A stretch of 64,000 nucleotides of DNA, from positions 7,817,606-7,881,605 of the forward strand of contig NC_088305.1 of assembly GCF_032854445.1 (NCBI RefSeq), in the 5' to 3' direction. The position numbers were made by a program, and so were the translations under genes. Numbering within the stretch: the first letter of the stretch is position 1; each line of letters opens with the position of its first letter. Shown piece by piece: positions 1 to 10,742 of the stretch. Origin of the DNA: Liolophura sinensis. Taxonomy: Eukaryota; Mollusca; Polyplacophora; Chitonida; Chitonidae. The notes beneath the pieces were generated by a model. It was not told where the DNA came from. It worked only from the letters and a program-made list of their open reading frames with translations, and did no database searches.

Positions 1-1049
1 AATCCACCTATTCACATTAAAACGGTTTCCTAAATCACAGCCCTGTGGTAGTGATTGAGTGAAGGTTTGAGTGCTACAGTGTGCTTTTGAAATATTCATA
101 TCACTGAATTGTAATCTGGAATATAATGTATATAAATACAGTGTGCTTTTAAGATATTCATATCACTGAGTTGTAATCTGGAATATAATGTATATAATAC
201 AGTGTGCTTTTAAAATATTCATATCACTGAGTTGTAATCTGGAATATAATGTATATAATACAGTGTGCTTTTAAAATATTCATATCACTGAATTGTAATC
301 TGGAATATAATGTATATAATACAGTGTGCTTTTAAAATATTCATATCACTGAATTGTAATCTGGAATATAATGTATATAATACAGTGTGCTTTTAAAATA
401 TTCATATCACTGAGTTGTAATCTGGAATATAATGTATATAATACAGTGTGCTTTTAAAATATTCATTTCACTGAATTGTAATCTTGAATATAATGTATAT
501 AATACAGTGTGCTTTTAAAATATTCATTTCACTGAGTTGTAATCTGGAATATAATGTATATAATACAGTGTGCTTTTAAAATATTCATTTCACTGAATTG
601 TAATCTGGAATATAATGTCCATTATTCACGTTCACGTTTTCTTTTACTACGCGTAGGTGATAGATCTGTGCTAGGAGTTTTGTTATAGATAAAAACTGTT
701 TCTACGCTCCACCATTGCAATATTTTTTATCTGTTTCTTTCATTATTTATAATGTGCTGTTCAAAATGCAAAAGCAGAGATAAAATGCTCAAATGAAGCT
801 TCAAGAAAAATAAATGCTATTTTGAATTTGCTATTTTAATAAAATAAATATGATGAACCAAAAATTTTGGTTCATCACTGTGTAATTTTGCATCTAAAAA
901 CATAAGAGACATTACCATGTGACGATGCCAACATTTGAAGATCATAGTACTCAGTATTTATCCAATCTCAGTTGACAAACCATGCCAGTGTCAAAGTTGA
1001 AATAGTTTGAAATCCGAGTGATAGGTTTCTCATGTCATTGTTGTTGCAG
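1..1049 (+). other. Intronic sequence at window start
   Basis: No coding frame is supported. Bases 78-620 are a 61-bp tandem array (listed separately); 621-1040 is AT-rich unique sequence. The stretch ends in the TTGTTGCAG acceptor of E1. E1 starts in the middle of a codon, so at least one upstream exon exists outside the window. Confidence 0.75.
78..620. repeat. 61-bp tandem array, about 9 copies
   Basis: The motif AGTGTGCTTTTAAAATATTC recurs every 61 bases (about 80, 141, 202, 263, 324, 385, 446, 507 and 568). Copies differ by a few substitutions (for example ATATCACTGA versus ATTTCACTGA). AT-rich and non-coding. Confidence 0.9.
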
Positions 1050-1287
1050 TGCTCTCCTGTCCTGGAGGTCAGATCCACCAAGTTTGCGGTGACTCGTGTC
1101 AAAGATCATGCCGTAATATCGCCCAGAGCCCCAACTGCGTGTCTGAGTGCGCCGAAGGGTGCAATTGTCCACCTGGCCAGTCTCTGGATGATGATGGGGA
1201 ATGTATCCCCAAAATGCAGTGTCCGTGCATATTTGATGATCGCGAATACCCAGCAGGTTTTACGACGAAGAAGGGCAATGAATACTG
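1050..1287 (+). CDS. E1: TIL domain and start of a VWC-like module
   Basis: Acceptor TTGTTGCAG, donor TG/GTAAGA; phase 1 in, phase 2 out. The exon encodes about 79 residues opening with LSCPGGQIHQVCGDSC, with the regular cysteine spacing of a trypsin-inhibitor-like (TIL) domain (ten or more Cys, ending KMQCPC), followed by a VWC-type start that ends in EYW/C at the splice. TIL follows C8 in VWD-C8-TIL assemblies, so an upstream VWD-C8 pair is expected to the left of the window. A GTG in the acceptor is not a real start. Confidence 0.87.
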
Positions 1288-1439
1288 GTAAGATGATTAT
1301 TAAAATCGATGTACTCATTGTTTCAAGCTTTCAGTTCTCTGCATGGCAAAGGACATGATAAAATAATAGGCAAAATTCTGATATTTGCAGATTTGTAAAA
1401 GTGTTATGTAGTGCTTGAACACTCATGTTCGAAGAAAAT

Positions 1440-1701
1440 ATCGGGCCTCCTTGGCTCACTTGGTTAGCTCACTAGCGCAGCGTAATGACCCAGGAGTCTC
1501 TCACGGATGCGGTTGCTGTGAGTTCAAGTCCAGCTCATGCTGGCTTCCTCTCCGGCCGTACATGGGAAGGTCTTTAGGCAACCTGCTGATGGTCGTGGGT
1601 TTCTGCCCGGTTTCCACCCACCATAATGCTGGCCGCCGTCGTATAAGTGAAATATTCTTGAGTACGGCATAAATCGCCAATCAAATAAATAAATAAATAA
1701 G
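1440..1701 (+). mobile_element. tRNA-derived SINE, family A, with target-site duplication
   Basis: Full-length copy: GGGCCTCCTTGGCTCACTTG head (tRNA-like A box), GTGAGTTCAAGTCC (B box), a central block GTGGGTTTCTGCCCGGTTTC, then TAAGTGAAATATTCTTGAG and an (AATA)n tail. It is flanked by the direct repeat TCGAAGAAAAT at 1429-1439 and 1702-1712, an 11-bp target-site duplication. Lies in the intron between E1 and E2. Confidence 0.88.
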
Positions 1702-2213
1702 TCGAAGAAAATTTGGAATAATCTGAATATTTTTTCTGACTGAGTTTGTCACCGTAACGATTCAAGTTTCATTTTTATGTTAAAACCTTACTCAAAGTCT
1801 GTATCAGCTTGAATCAGCTTTGTTTACACCTCCAGAAATCTTGTCACCTGACAGAAAAGAGCAATGATGATTGGCTTAGAGCAGGTGTGACATCAATTTA
1901 AAATAGTGAAAGAAATTCTGAACGCAGAAGAAAACTGCATAATTTATTGTAAAATAATTATGCACTTGTCAAAGTTATTAAAAGTGTAAATGATTTGTTA
2001 GGCCTATATAAATTGTATGATAAAATTTAAAGAGTATGTTTTCAAAATAAAATGACTTTCGTTCTTGTTGTAAATGATCTGTCAGTTGACATGGAAGATT
2101 AGAACAAGAAGCATTTGTCTTTCCTGCCCTTCATGATACCTATGCAGTCAGCAGTCTTCTTGAATTGTTCACCATTTTTTGCATTTAGTTGAAATAAATG
2201 AATGAATGCTCTG

Positions 2214-2483
2214 GGGGGCCTCCGTGGCTCTGTTGGTTAGCGCGCTAGCGCAGCGTAATGTCCCAGGACTCTCTCACCAATGCGGTCGCTGTGAGTTCAA
2301 GCCCAGCTCATGCTGGATTCATCTCCAGGCGTACGTGGCAAGGTCTGTCGGCAACCTGCGGATGGTCGTGGGTTTCCCCCCGGGCTCTGCCCAGTTTCCA
2401 TCCACCATAATGCTGGCCGCCGTCGTATAAGTGAAATATTCTTGCATACGGCGTAAAACACCAATCAAATAAATAAATAAGTA
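2214..2483 (+). mobile_element. tRNA-derived SINE, family A, with target-site duplication
   Basis: Second complete family A copy in the same intron, with head GGCCTCCGTGGCTCTGTTGG, central GGGCTCTGCCCAGTTTCC and tail AATAAATAAATAAG. The 13-bp direct repeat AATGAATGCTCTG flanks it at 2201-2213 and 2484-2496. Confidence 0.88.
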
Positions 2484-2826
2484 AATGAATGCTCTGATTA
2501 ACTTCCACAGAAAACAGTTGTCTCTTCACAGAAACATGATTTTAAACAAACTATTCAATAAAATCATTCATAAATTTGATGGCATCCAAAGTTGATACTG
2601 CTTACATGTACTTGTAAAAGATGATCCACTGTATGTTAAGTAAACTCAAATGGAATCAGTGGTTTGGTCATCTGGATCATTTGAACTTGAGATATCTGAC
2701 TTTGATTTTATGTGTATGGCTCAAATAATGAAATACTGAGTACAGTTAAAACGCAGGTGGTCAGAGCTTCATGGATACTGCATGGAAGGGAAGACTGAAC
2801 AAAAAATTGCTATTTGTTTTTTTTAG

Positions 2827-3126
2827 CGTCTGCCGAGAGGCAAGGTGGAACTGCACAAGCACCAAAACAGTAATCCCGGAGGGTGTGAAGCTCCAGCCAC
2901 TGTGCCCCGCCCTGATGGAGTACACAGACTGCGTATCCAGTTGCCCCCTCACCTGTGAGAACAGCGTGTCCGCCTGCACAACCACCACCTGCACCCCGGG
3001 CTGCGTTTGTAAACAAGGCTATGTCCTGGATGGCGAGAACTGTGTACGTAAGAGCCAGTGCCCGTGTCATCATGGAGGACGGAAATTCTATGAGGGCGAC
3101 ACCATTAAACTGGACTGTAACACGTG
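2827..3126 (+). CDS. E2: VWC-like end and second TIL domain
   Basis: Acceptor TTTTTTTTAG, donor TG/GTAAGT; phase 2 in and out. The first codon is completed as Cys, giving CVCREARWNC, the CxCxxxxWxC consensus of the VWC-like segment that follows TIL. A new TIL runs from about LCPALMEYTDCVSSC to QCPCHHGG, again ending at a W/C splice (CNTW). The repeat of the same W/C phase 2 junction in E1, E2 and E6 shows a shared exon unit. Confidence 0.87.
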
Positions 3127-3182
3127 GTAAGTATGTCATGTCAGCCTGCTTGACCTCCCAGGGTTACTTGTTATCGTCAAAC

Positions 3183-3312
3183 GGAGGTATGGTTTGATTC
3201 TGTTGCCATCCTCGACAGATGTGGTTTGATTCTGTTATCATCCAGCATAGGTATGGTTTGATTCTGTTGCCATCTCAGACTGATGTGGTTTGATTCTGTT
3301 ATCAGACAGATG
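3183..3312. repeat. Short imperfect tandem repeat in intron after E2
   Basis: The motif GTGGTTTGATTCTGTTATCA / GGTATGGTTTGATTCTGTTG occurs about four times in alternation over 130 bases. No coding sense. Confidence 0.7.
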
Positions 3313-3439
3313 TGTGGATTGCTATTTTTTGCCATCAAACAAAGGTTTGTTTTTATCTGGCATTTGGTAAGATTTTGTCACATTGTGTAAACATAAATAA
3401 TTCGTGAAAATGAACAATTAAATTCATATTTGAAATTTT

Positions 3440-3527
3440 GATTCATTTATTTGATTGGTGTTTTACGCCGCACTCAAGAATATTTCACCTATACGATGGT
3501 GGCCAGCTTTATGGTGGGAGGAAACTT
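3440..3527 (-). mobile_element. SINE family A fragment, 3' part, inverted
   Basis: Reads ATTTGATTGGTGTTTTACGC, then CTCAAGAATATTTCACC and GGTGGCCAGC...TGGTGGGAGGAAAC, the reverse complement of the 3' third of the family A SINE. The rest of this intron (3127-3963) shows nothing else recognisable. Confidence 0.8.
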
Positions 3528-3963
3528 AATATTTGGAATGTTTTGTTTAAAGACACTGTTAATCTCAAAACAAGACCTTATATTTCAGTGTGATTAAGTT
3601 GGCGCTGAGAGGAGTGGTTATGTGACCATCCGCTGTGTCAATTTCAATGTTACATACAGTAGGCCTACACTTTTGCCATACCCGCAGGCCACACCCTTAT
3701 GTATTCGCAGAAATGGATTCTGTTTGATAAATATTGTAGGGATAAAGTCATTATCTGCAGCTCAGTGTTACACGTAAAGTTATGTGCACTTAATTTCTAT
3801 GGTGACCAGTACTGTAGGTGTTACCTTGCCAGGGCAATTACGTGGTAGCACTTCATGTATGTGCACTTTGTGAAACTGGTCCCTGGTTCTGAAGCCATGT
3901 AAGGATAGGTGTGTGTTGAAGATATGAGTTATCCCCCTTGGTTGTATTTGCTCTGTTTTTCAG

Positions 3964-4211
3964 CCATTGCAGTAGCAGGAAGTGGGACTGTACAAAGCAG
4001 GCCTGCCCGTCCACGTGTAGTGCATACGGAGACTCCCACTACAAAACCTTTGATGGGAAGCAGTTCAGATTCCAAGGGAATTGTGACTACATCATGGCGG
4101 CTTCGTCTGAAGACAATCCCGTACAGTTCATGATCACCACAGAGAACATTCCCTGTGGGACGGGAGGTGTTACCTGCACCAAAGCCATTGACTTCAGTAT
4201 AGGGGAACCAG
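3964..4211 (+). CDS. E3: VWC end and N-terminal part of von Willebrand type D domain
   Basis: Acceptor TTGCTCTGTTTTTCAG, donor G/GTGGGT; phase 2 in, phase 1 out. It starts by completing Cys to give CHCSSRKWDC (CxCxxxxWxC). The VWD signature follows: CSAYGDSHYKTFDGKQF and FQGNCDYIMA, the usual GDPHY.TFDG and F.G.C.Y beginning. The exon stops after FSIGEPG. Two AG dinucleotides further in also keep frame, but the first has the best pyrimidine tract and restores the VWC consensus. Confidence 0.9.
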
Positions 4212-4624
4212 GTGGGTGGGGGGCAGTTGGGTTAGAAAGTTGCACCTGGAGTAAAATATCGGTTAAGCAGATGGGTGAGGACAGATGGGCTAGAAAGTTA
4301 CACCTTGAGTTCTGCATCGGTTAACTAGGTGGGAGAAGGCAGAAAGTTACACACCTGGCTTATGTCAGCACAAACAGAATTTACTGGTCACAGTTAAGCC
4401 TTAAAAACCTAACCTTGGAAAGGGAATTTGTAGGTCTCTCACTTTTGTCGACGATGCTTGTGTGGCTGTTTGCGCAATCCAAGGTTTGTTAAAGACCACT
4501 TTGGTCTACAAAATTTGTAATACATGTAGATCATAAATAATCAACAGATACCTAAAAAATTTGCCAATATTTTGAAATTCAACTTCGTTTAAGAGTTTAT
4601 CTTTTCTTTTTAATGAACGCATTT

Positions 4625-4905
4625 AGCAATCCTTTGTTTCCAGGATCTGTAGATATCTAAAAAGTTTTAGTTTTCCTTAATGATCCAAGATCTGCAGACT
4701 TCAGAGTCGTGCACTTAGTTTTTCTTAATGATCCAGGATCCGCAGATTTCCAGAGTCGTGCACTTAGTTTTCTTTAATGATCTTGGATCCGCAGATTTCC
4801 AGAGTCGTGCACTTAGTTTTCCTTAATGATCTTGGATCCGCAGATTTCCAGAGTCATGCACTTAGTTTTCCTTAATGATCCAGGATCGGCATATTTCTAC
4901 AGTTT
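4625..4905. repeat. About 61-bp intronic array derived from the 5' edge of E4
   Basis: Four to five imperfect copies of GGATCCGCAGATTTCCAGAG followed by TCGTGCACTTAGTTTTCCTT. The same string GGATCCGCAGATTTC opens E4 at 4946, and CTTAGT also recurs in E4. The array therefore looks like an amplified copy of the exon start placed just upstream of the true acceptor. No copy keeps a good pyrimidine tract with an in-frame continuation. Confidence 0.75.
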
Positions 4906-4945
4906 TTATCAGTGTTAAATGTGATTAAATTTCCTTTGTTTGCAG

Positions 4946-5130
4946 GATCCGCAGATTTCTACAAAGTTGACTTAGTGCGAGGAAAGCCTGTACGACTGGA
5001 GGCTGACAGCCCCTTTACACTGCGAGAGGTCGGACTGTTCATCCAAGTGAAGTACAAGGGAGGCGTCACGCTCCTGTGGGACAAGGGTACCCGTTTGTAC
5101 ATACAAGTGGACACGCAGCATAAGGGCAAG
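4946..5130 (+). CDS. E4: middle of the VWD domain
   Basis: Acceptor CCTTTGTTTGCAG, donor AAG/GTAAGG; phase 1 in, phase 0 out. The protein segment runs SADFYKVDLVRGKPVRLEAD to DTQHKGK, a hydrophobic/charged beta-rich stretch with few cysteines, as expected for the centre of a VWD domain between the GDxHYxTFDG start (E3) and the GLCGN end (E5). Confidence 0.85.
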
Positions 5131-5356
5131 GTAAGGCCAGAACGCTAAGCACAGCGTGTGTGATTCAGGAGGCAAAACTCAATATCACATAGACTGGGTA
5201 TGGATTAGCATGAAAGGCAATAGGAAATATAGCCTGCGTGCAGCATGTCGGAGCAAACCGTGGACTTTGGTCTTTTCTGTAGTGTCACCTTTTCTGTATA
5301 GTTGTGCACGTGAAGCAAAGGAATAGCTCGCACACAAATCATCATATATAGCATAA

Positions 5357-5620
5357 ATATTTATTTATTTGGTTGGTGTTTTACGCCATACTCAAGAATA
5401 TTTCACTTATAAAACGGCGGCCAGCATTGTGGTGGGAGGAAATCGAGCAGAGCCCGGGGAAACCCACGACCATCCACAGGTTGCTGGTAGACTTTCCCAC
5501 TTATGGCCAGAAAGGAAGCCAGCATGAGCTGGACTTGAACTCACAGTGACTGATTTGGTAGAGGCTCCTGGGTCAATACGCTGCTCTAGCACGCTAACCA
5601 ACTGAGCTGCGCAGGCCCCC
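5357..5620 (-). mobile_element. tRNA-derived SINE, family A, inverted full-length copy
   Basis: Begins TTATTTATTTGGTTGGTGTT (reverse of the tail), continues through AGAGCCCGGGGAAACCCACG and GACTTGAACTCACAG (reverse B box) and ends ACCAACTGAGCTGCGCAGGC (reverse head). Lies in the intron between E4 and E5. Confidence 0.87.
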
Positions 5621-5916
5621 TCAAATTAATGAAATACACAGTTTGAAACCATTTTGTATGGGCAGGAAATGATCACACTCAGTGTGAATACATGTCTGCC
5701 ACCATAGATCTCAAAAACAATAAATAGGAGATAAATCATCAAATATTGTTTGGGATTAAACAGAAGACAGTTATATTTATGTAAATTACATGTAAATTAA
5801 AAACGGGAATGATTTCCTCATTGGTATATTTTTCCTTCATAACTTTGCCATTTAGTTTCTGCTTCATAAATGTTCTTCACGGTCTTGCCTGATGACTTTG
5901 ATTCATGGTTTCCCAG

Positions 5917-6310
5917 GTGAAAGGTCTGTGTGGAAACTTCAACGACAACCAGAACGATGACTTTGTGACACCACAGGGTGGGCCTCCTGTCATCCAATCC
6001 ACGGACTTTGGTGATAGCTGGAAAGTGCACGAGTACTGCGCACCCTCACAGCAAATCCCGGACACGTGCGAGCAGAACCCGCATCGCAAACCATGGGCAC
6101 AGCTCAAGTGTGGCATCATGCAGTCAGAGCTGTTTGAGCCATGTCACAATGTGGTACCGTACCACCCCTTCGTGGAGCGATGTGTGTTTGACGCCTGTGC
6201 CTGCGACCAAGGCGGCGACTGTGAGTGTTTGTGTACGGCTGTTGCAGCCTATGCGCATGAGTGCGCCCTACAGGGAGTACCCATTTCATGGAGGTCACAG
6301 GAAACGTGTG
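5917..6310 (+). CDS. E5: VWD C-terminus and C8 domain
   Basis: Acceptor ATGGTTTCCCAG, donor TGTG/GTGAGT; phase 0 in, phase 1 out. VKGLCGNFNDNQNDDF is the conserved end of a VWD domain (GLCGNxxxxxxDD). Many VWD domains have CGLC here; in this copy the first Cys is Lys. The C8 domain follows (about EYCAPSQQIPDTC to SQETC) with the expected FVERCVFDACAC core. The next exon supplies the TIL, completing VWD-C8-TIL. Confidence 0.92.
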
Positions 6311-6666
6311 GTGAGTGTGTACAAAAGTCTTCTGTTATGATTTTACCATTTATTTTGATCTAATGTAATTATTAATGATAAACATTCTGTTCTGCATAAA
6401 GCTTTAAAGGCACTCCTGAAGGGAAACTATAGGCTGCTTCATTTAACTCACCCTTTAGTAAATCTATAGGTCAGTACCAGATTCGTTTATTTTACAGATA
6501 AAGCAAGTTTCATGTCAGTAATTCCTTAATACTGCCTGGCAGTAGGAGCAAGTTATAAATGAAGCGTCTTGGGATTTAAGAACTGACTGCAACAGAGTCT
6601 CAAAGAACATGGTATGACTGCACAATAGACCTATATCAAATCTCTTTACCCACCCCTTGTTCTCAG

Positions 6667-6961
6667 CTGTGCAGTGTGAAGACTGCACATCTTACACCCC
6701 CTGCGTTTCCATGTGCCCCAAACGGACGTGTAACAACTTCCTCTACTACGACAAGGTTGCAAAAGGCTGCAAAGATGACTTGTGTGTGGAAGGCTGTGAC
6801 GTTGAGGAGTGTCCAGAAGGTCAGGTGTTCAACAGCAGCAAGGCACCAATGGAGTGTGTTGACAAATCGCTCTGTCACATCTGCTTCATAAACAACATGC
6901 AGTACACAGAAGGAGAGAGGATCCACGATAAGGCAGTTTGTAGGACTGACTGTGAAATTTG
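6667..6961 (+). CDS. E6: TIL domain after C8, with VWC-like start
   Basis: Acceptor CTTGTTCTCAG, donor TTTG/GTGAGT; phase 1 in, phase 2 out. AVQCEDCTSYTPCVSMCPKR to KSLCHICF is a TIL domain; NNMQYTEGERIHDK...CEIW/C leads into a VWC-like segment finished in E7. A track start at TTG upstream is intronic. Confidence 0.88.
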
Positions 6962-8229
6962 GTGAGTTCACATGTCTTCAGTTGAACAGCAGTTACAGTT
7001 TTTATGTCTCTCCAAATGTAAACATTTTTCCCTCACATATTTCTTTTGAAAACTCATTGAATAAATAATAAAAAAAATATCAAATATGATGTACATATGA
7101 AATACATTTTTAGCACCAGAGAATTTTTTTGTGTTTTAAGTTCCTGAAGTTCCTGGAAAAAAGTCCTGGAAAATCATGGAATTTCCGAAGTATCATGCTG
7201 CATGAATCCTTGATCCAACATGGTTGAAATAACAGAATCTCATGCAGTAACCCTTGTAATATTAAACTGTAACAAAATCACCTACAAAAGTTGATTTCGA
7301 TTTAGGGACTGGCCCTCTTGTACATGTGTATGTATTTGCTGGTTTTTTATTGTCAGTTTTAAAGATCACAAATTGAGTTTTACCAGAGACTTGTTATGTA
7401 GCGGAGCATTAACTTCTACCATTTGTCAAATACAAGAGGTTTATTCGCATTTGAATCCAATTTAGCAACGTGCCTTTATACATGTACATGTATAAAATTA
7501 AAATCTACATAGTTTGAGAAAATTTTTGTGAAATGCTCTACCTTCCCAAATGTTTGTCTTATCACTCTAACAGTGCTAGTGTTACATCATTTCACCCTTT
7601 CTTTACATAGCATGACAATTTAGTTTTGCTATGTAATGTGTGCAGAAACTGTGATGTTAAAGAGGAAAAATACACAAAATCTGAGGGCAGAAAATGTCAT
7701 TTGTTTGGGCCATTTCTTTGAATGCAAAAATCTGGTGCTGGTTTTATGCCCGAAACTTTTTTCCAGCTGTTCAATCAAAATGATGATTTTGTGGGTATTG
7801 GATTAGCATTTAGCTTTAACATGTTCTGAGCAGGTTCCCACTGCACTATGTTGATGTTTTGGATGCCCACAACTGTAAAACTGTTGCACCCTTGCACTGT
7901 GTTAAATTCAATGTCATGAACTTCAAAGAAACGAGAGGAGCTTTCGTTGCCTAGTAGTTAGATGTGCTAGTGCAGCGCAATGATCCAGGAGCATTGGTGA
8001 TTGCAGCAATGCAATCCAGCTCATGTTGGTTTCTTCTCCAGTCATATGTCTGAAAGATATGCCAGCAACCCTCACCCCTTGACTCTGCCTGTTTACTCCC
8101 ACTAAAACATTGGCTGCTGTCGTATAAGTGAAATATTCTTGAGTATATTGTAAAACTCCTGTCAAATAAATAAATGAATGACTAAGAAGTGAAAATGTAT
8201 GCAACCATTTTCTACCTTTATCTTTGCAG
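6962..8229. other. Intron between E6 and E7
   Basis: About 1.27 kb. Bases 6962-7930 are AT-rich unique sequence without supported coding frames. A degenerate family A SINE lies at about 7935-8180. Confidence 0.7.
7935..8180 (+). mobile_element. Degenerate SINE family A copy
   Basis: Recognisable by GTGCTAGTGCAGCGCAATGA, CCAGCTCATGTTGGTTTCTT, GTCGTATAAGTGAAATATTC and the tail GTCAAATAAATAAATGAATG, but with many substitutions, so older than the copies near 2.2, 47.5 and 50.9 kb. Confidence 0.75.
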
Positions 8230-8837
8230 TTTTTGCAGTAATGGTCAGCTACACCGCACCGGGACATGCACGTCTCCACTTGTTACCCAGTTCACGTCAA
8301 CACACAGCACTCCAACAACAACAATTTCAACATCCACAGTTTCCTCCCGTGTTACCAAGTCCACCCCTAGCACTGGTTCCACACCTAGTACTGGCTCCAC
8401 TCCTAGTACTGGCTCCACCCCTGGCACTGGCTCCACCCCCAGTACTGGCTCCACCCCCAGTACTGGCACCACCTCCAGTACTGGCTCCACCCCTAGTACG
8501 TCCACCACCTCCAGTACTGGCACCACCCCTGGTTCCAAAACATTAATCACACCTGCCTGTCTTCACTCAGGCTGGACCAGTTGGATGAGTTCCCAATCGC
8601 CGACACCCCTTAATAGTGGCGATGTGGAGAGTCATGAAAACTTGAGGAGAATCTATGCCTACTGCAGCTACGACCAAATGGTCTCTATCCAGTGCCGTAA
8701 AGTGGGTGCGGTCATGATGGCTGATTACACCAATCAGAAGGTGACGTGCAATGTGAAGGATGGTCTGGTATGTCACCACGGTGATCAGGCAGTTGGCATG
8801 TGTGCTGATTACGAAGTGCGCTTCTTGTGCGACTGTG
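8230..8837 (+). CDS. E7: VWC-like end, Ser/Thr/Pro repeat (STPSTG), CysD domain 1
   Basis: Acceptor TTTATCTTTGCAG, donor TGTG/GTAAGT; phase 2 in, phase 1 out. It completes a CxC motif (CFCSNGQLHRTGTC), then a mucin-type tract of 6-residue STPSTG units (18-bp repeat, about 8340-8540), a likely O-glycosylation region. From about 8560 comes a CysD/WxxW domain: GWTSWM, a Cys-rich middle, then CADYEVRFLCDCG. In MUC2/MUC5AC-type mucins CysD modules sit between glycosylated tracts and can self-associate; WxxW is a C-mannosylation motif. Confidence 0.92.
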
Positions 8838-9183
8838 GTAAGTCTGTACAATTCACAACAAATCAAGACTTCATGTTACCAAAGGATACTTCACTGCGGA
8901 TTGATTCATGAAGTCATTATGACTTCATTCGTGCAGCATCGCAGTCATAGTTGGCCAAATTTCAATATAGAATATAATTCATGGAACATGTTAAATAAAT
9001 CATCAGTGTTGTGGATGGAAGAAAACATTGCTTTTTGTGCCTAACTTTGTAGACTACTAAATATAAAGTGATATTGATTTGTTTCTGTATGTACAAATAG
9101 CCATTTTTTGCTGACGATTTGTGGCACAGTTTTTACATGCATTGCATTAAAGACAAAATTTATCTTGATTTTCATTGCTGAAG

Positions 9184-9900
9184 GTGAGACAGAATCCACC
9201 TCTACTACTAGTGGCCCAACGACCTTGGGCACTGGCTCCACAACCTTGGGTACTGGCTCCACAACCTTGGGTACTGGCTCCACAACCTTGGGTACTGGCT
9301 CCACAACCTTGAGCACTGGCTCCACAACCTTGGTTACTGGCTCCACAACCTTGGGTACTGGCTCCACAACCTTGGGTACTGGCTCCACAACCTTGGGCAC
9401 TGGCTCCACAACCTTGAGCACTGGCTCCACAACCTTGGGTACTGGCTCAACAACTACAAAGAAACCAACTCCAGGAACAACTGGTATTCCTGGAACAGTG
9501 AGCACAGTGGAACCTACTCCAATCACAACAGGAATCCCTGGGACAGAAACGACGACTTACCCCATATCACCACCGACCATCACCAAAACCCTGCCGAGAA
9601 GACCACTCTGCAGTACAACTGGATTCACTCATTGGATGAACACCTCCAAACCTGACAGCAAGGGAGAGAATGAAAGCCTAACAAAGCTGCTCAAGAAGTA
9701 TGGCTTTTGTGAACGCGATGCTGTTCGTGCTATAGAATGTCGCACCATTCACTCCAAAATTTCATACAAACACTCAAGGGATCGTGACGTGACCTGTGAC
9801 CTTTTGAACGGACTGACATGTTTGAACAGTAAACAGGCCCCGGGACACAAGTGTCAGGACTACGAAGTGCGTGTCTATTGCTACTGTTTAGGGACCAAGT
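9184..9900 (+). CDS. E8: Thr-rich repeat (TTLGTGS) and CysD domain 2
   Basis: Acceptor after ATTGCTGAAG (an alternative in-frame AG is at 9191-9192), donor AAGT/GTGAGT; phase 1 in and out. About 11 units of the 7-residue TTLGTGS (21-bp repeat, 9215-9450), then a Thr/Pro linker, then CysD from about 9600: GFTHWMN, YGFCERDAVRAIECR, CDLLNGLTCLN, CQDYEVRVYCYC. First residues could shift by three codons depending on the acceptor. Confidence 0.9.
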
Positions 9901-10151
9901 GTGAGTATCAACATGAAACATGTACCTTGCACTGTTTATAACCGGAATTAACAAAGTCTATGACATTGTCTATTTGCATCAGTAGGAAATTTCAATGAAA
10001 AAGTGAATGGTCACATTCTAACATAGACATTGTTTTTATTTCTTGGAGTGGGCGGAGGGGGGGGGTGAGGCTGTTGGCCGTGGGTGGGGGCATATACCGA
10101 ATAAGCATGGCATGAGATAATTGAATAACAGCACAGTAAGTCAGAGAGTAA

Positions 10152-10742
10152 TCTTGCATTCATGTTAACAGGACAATTAACAACATCAGCATACGTGGTA
10201 ACAGGATAATTAACAACATCAGCATACATGGTAACAGGACAGTTAACAGCATCAGCATGTGTGGTAACAGGACAATTAACAACATCAGCATATGTGGTAA
10301 CAGGACAATTAACAACATTAGCATACGTGGTAACAGGACAATTAACAGCATCAGCATACATTGTAACAGGATAATTAACAACATCAGCATACGTGGTAAC
10401 AGGACAATTAACAACATCAACATACATGGTAACAGGATAATTAACAACATCAGCATACATGGTAACAGGATAATTAACAACATCAGCATACTTTGTAACT
10501 GGACAATTAACAACATCAGCAAACAGGGTAACAGGACAATTAACAACATCAACATACATGTTAACAGGACAATTAACAAAATCAGCATACATGGTAACAG
10601 GACAATTAACAACATCAGCATACTTTGTAACTGGACAATTAACAACATCAGCATGTGTGGTAACAGGACAATTAACAACATCAGAATACATGGTAACAGG
10701 ACAATTAACAACATCAGCATATGTGGTAACAGGACAATTGAT
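10152..10742. repeat. 30-bp minisatellite, about 20 copies
   Basis: Unit GGTAACAGGACAATTAACAACATCAGCATAC (about 30 bp; 31 shown spans into the next unit in part) repeated with small changes. Because 30 is a multiple of 3, several frames on both strands stay open by arithmetic alone. Lies in the intron between E8 and E9 with no splice-compatible coding use seen. Confidence 0.9.

Noticed and set aside
78-620. CRISPR-like array
   Set aside because: Repeats are directly adjacent 61-bp units without unique spacers, in a eukaryotic intron.
1032-1358. 108-codon frame starting with ATG over E1
   Set aside because: A different frame from the TIL-coding one; lacks the cysteine pattern and runs through the splice donor.
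9041-9526. 161-codon antisense frame of VVEPV repeats
   Set aside because: Shadow of the TTLGTGS repeat of E8.
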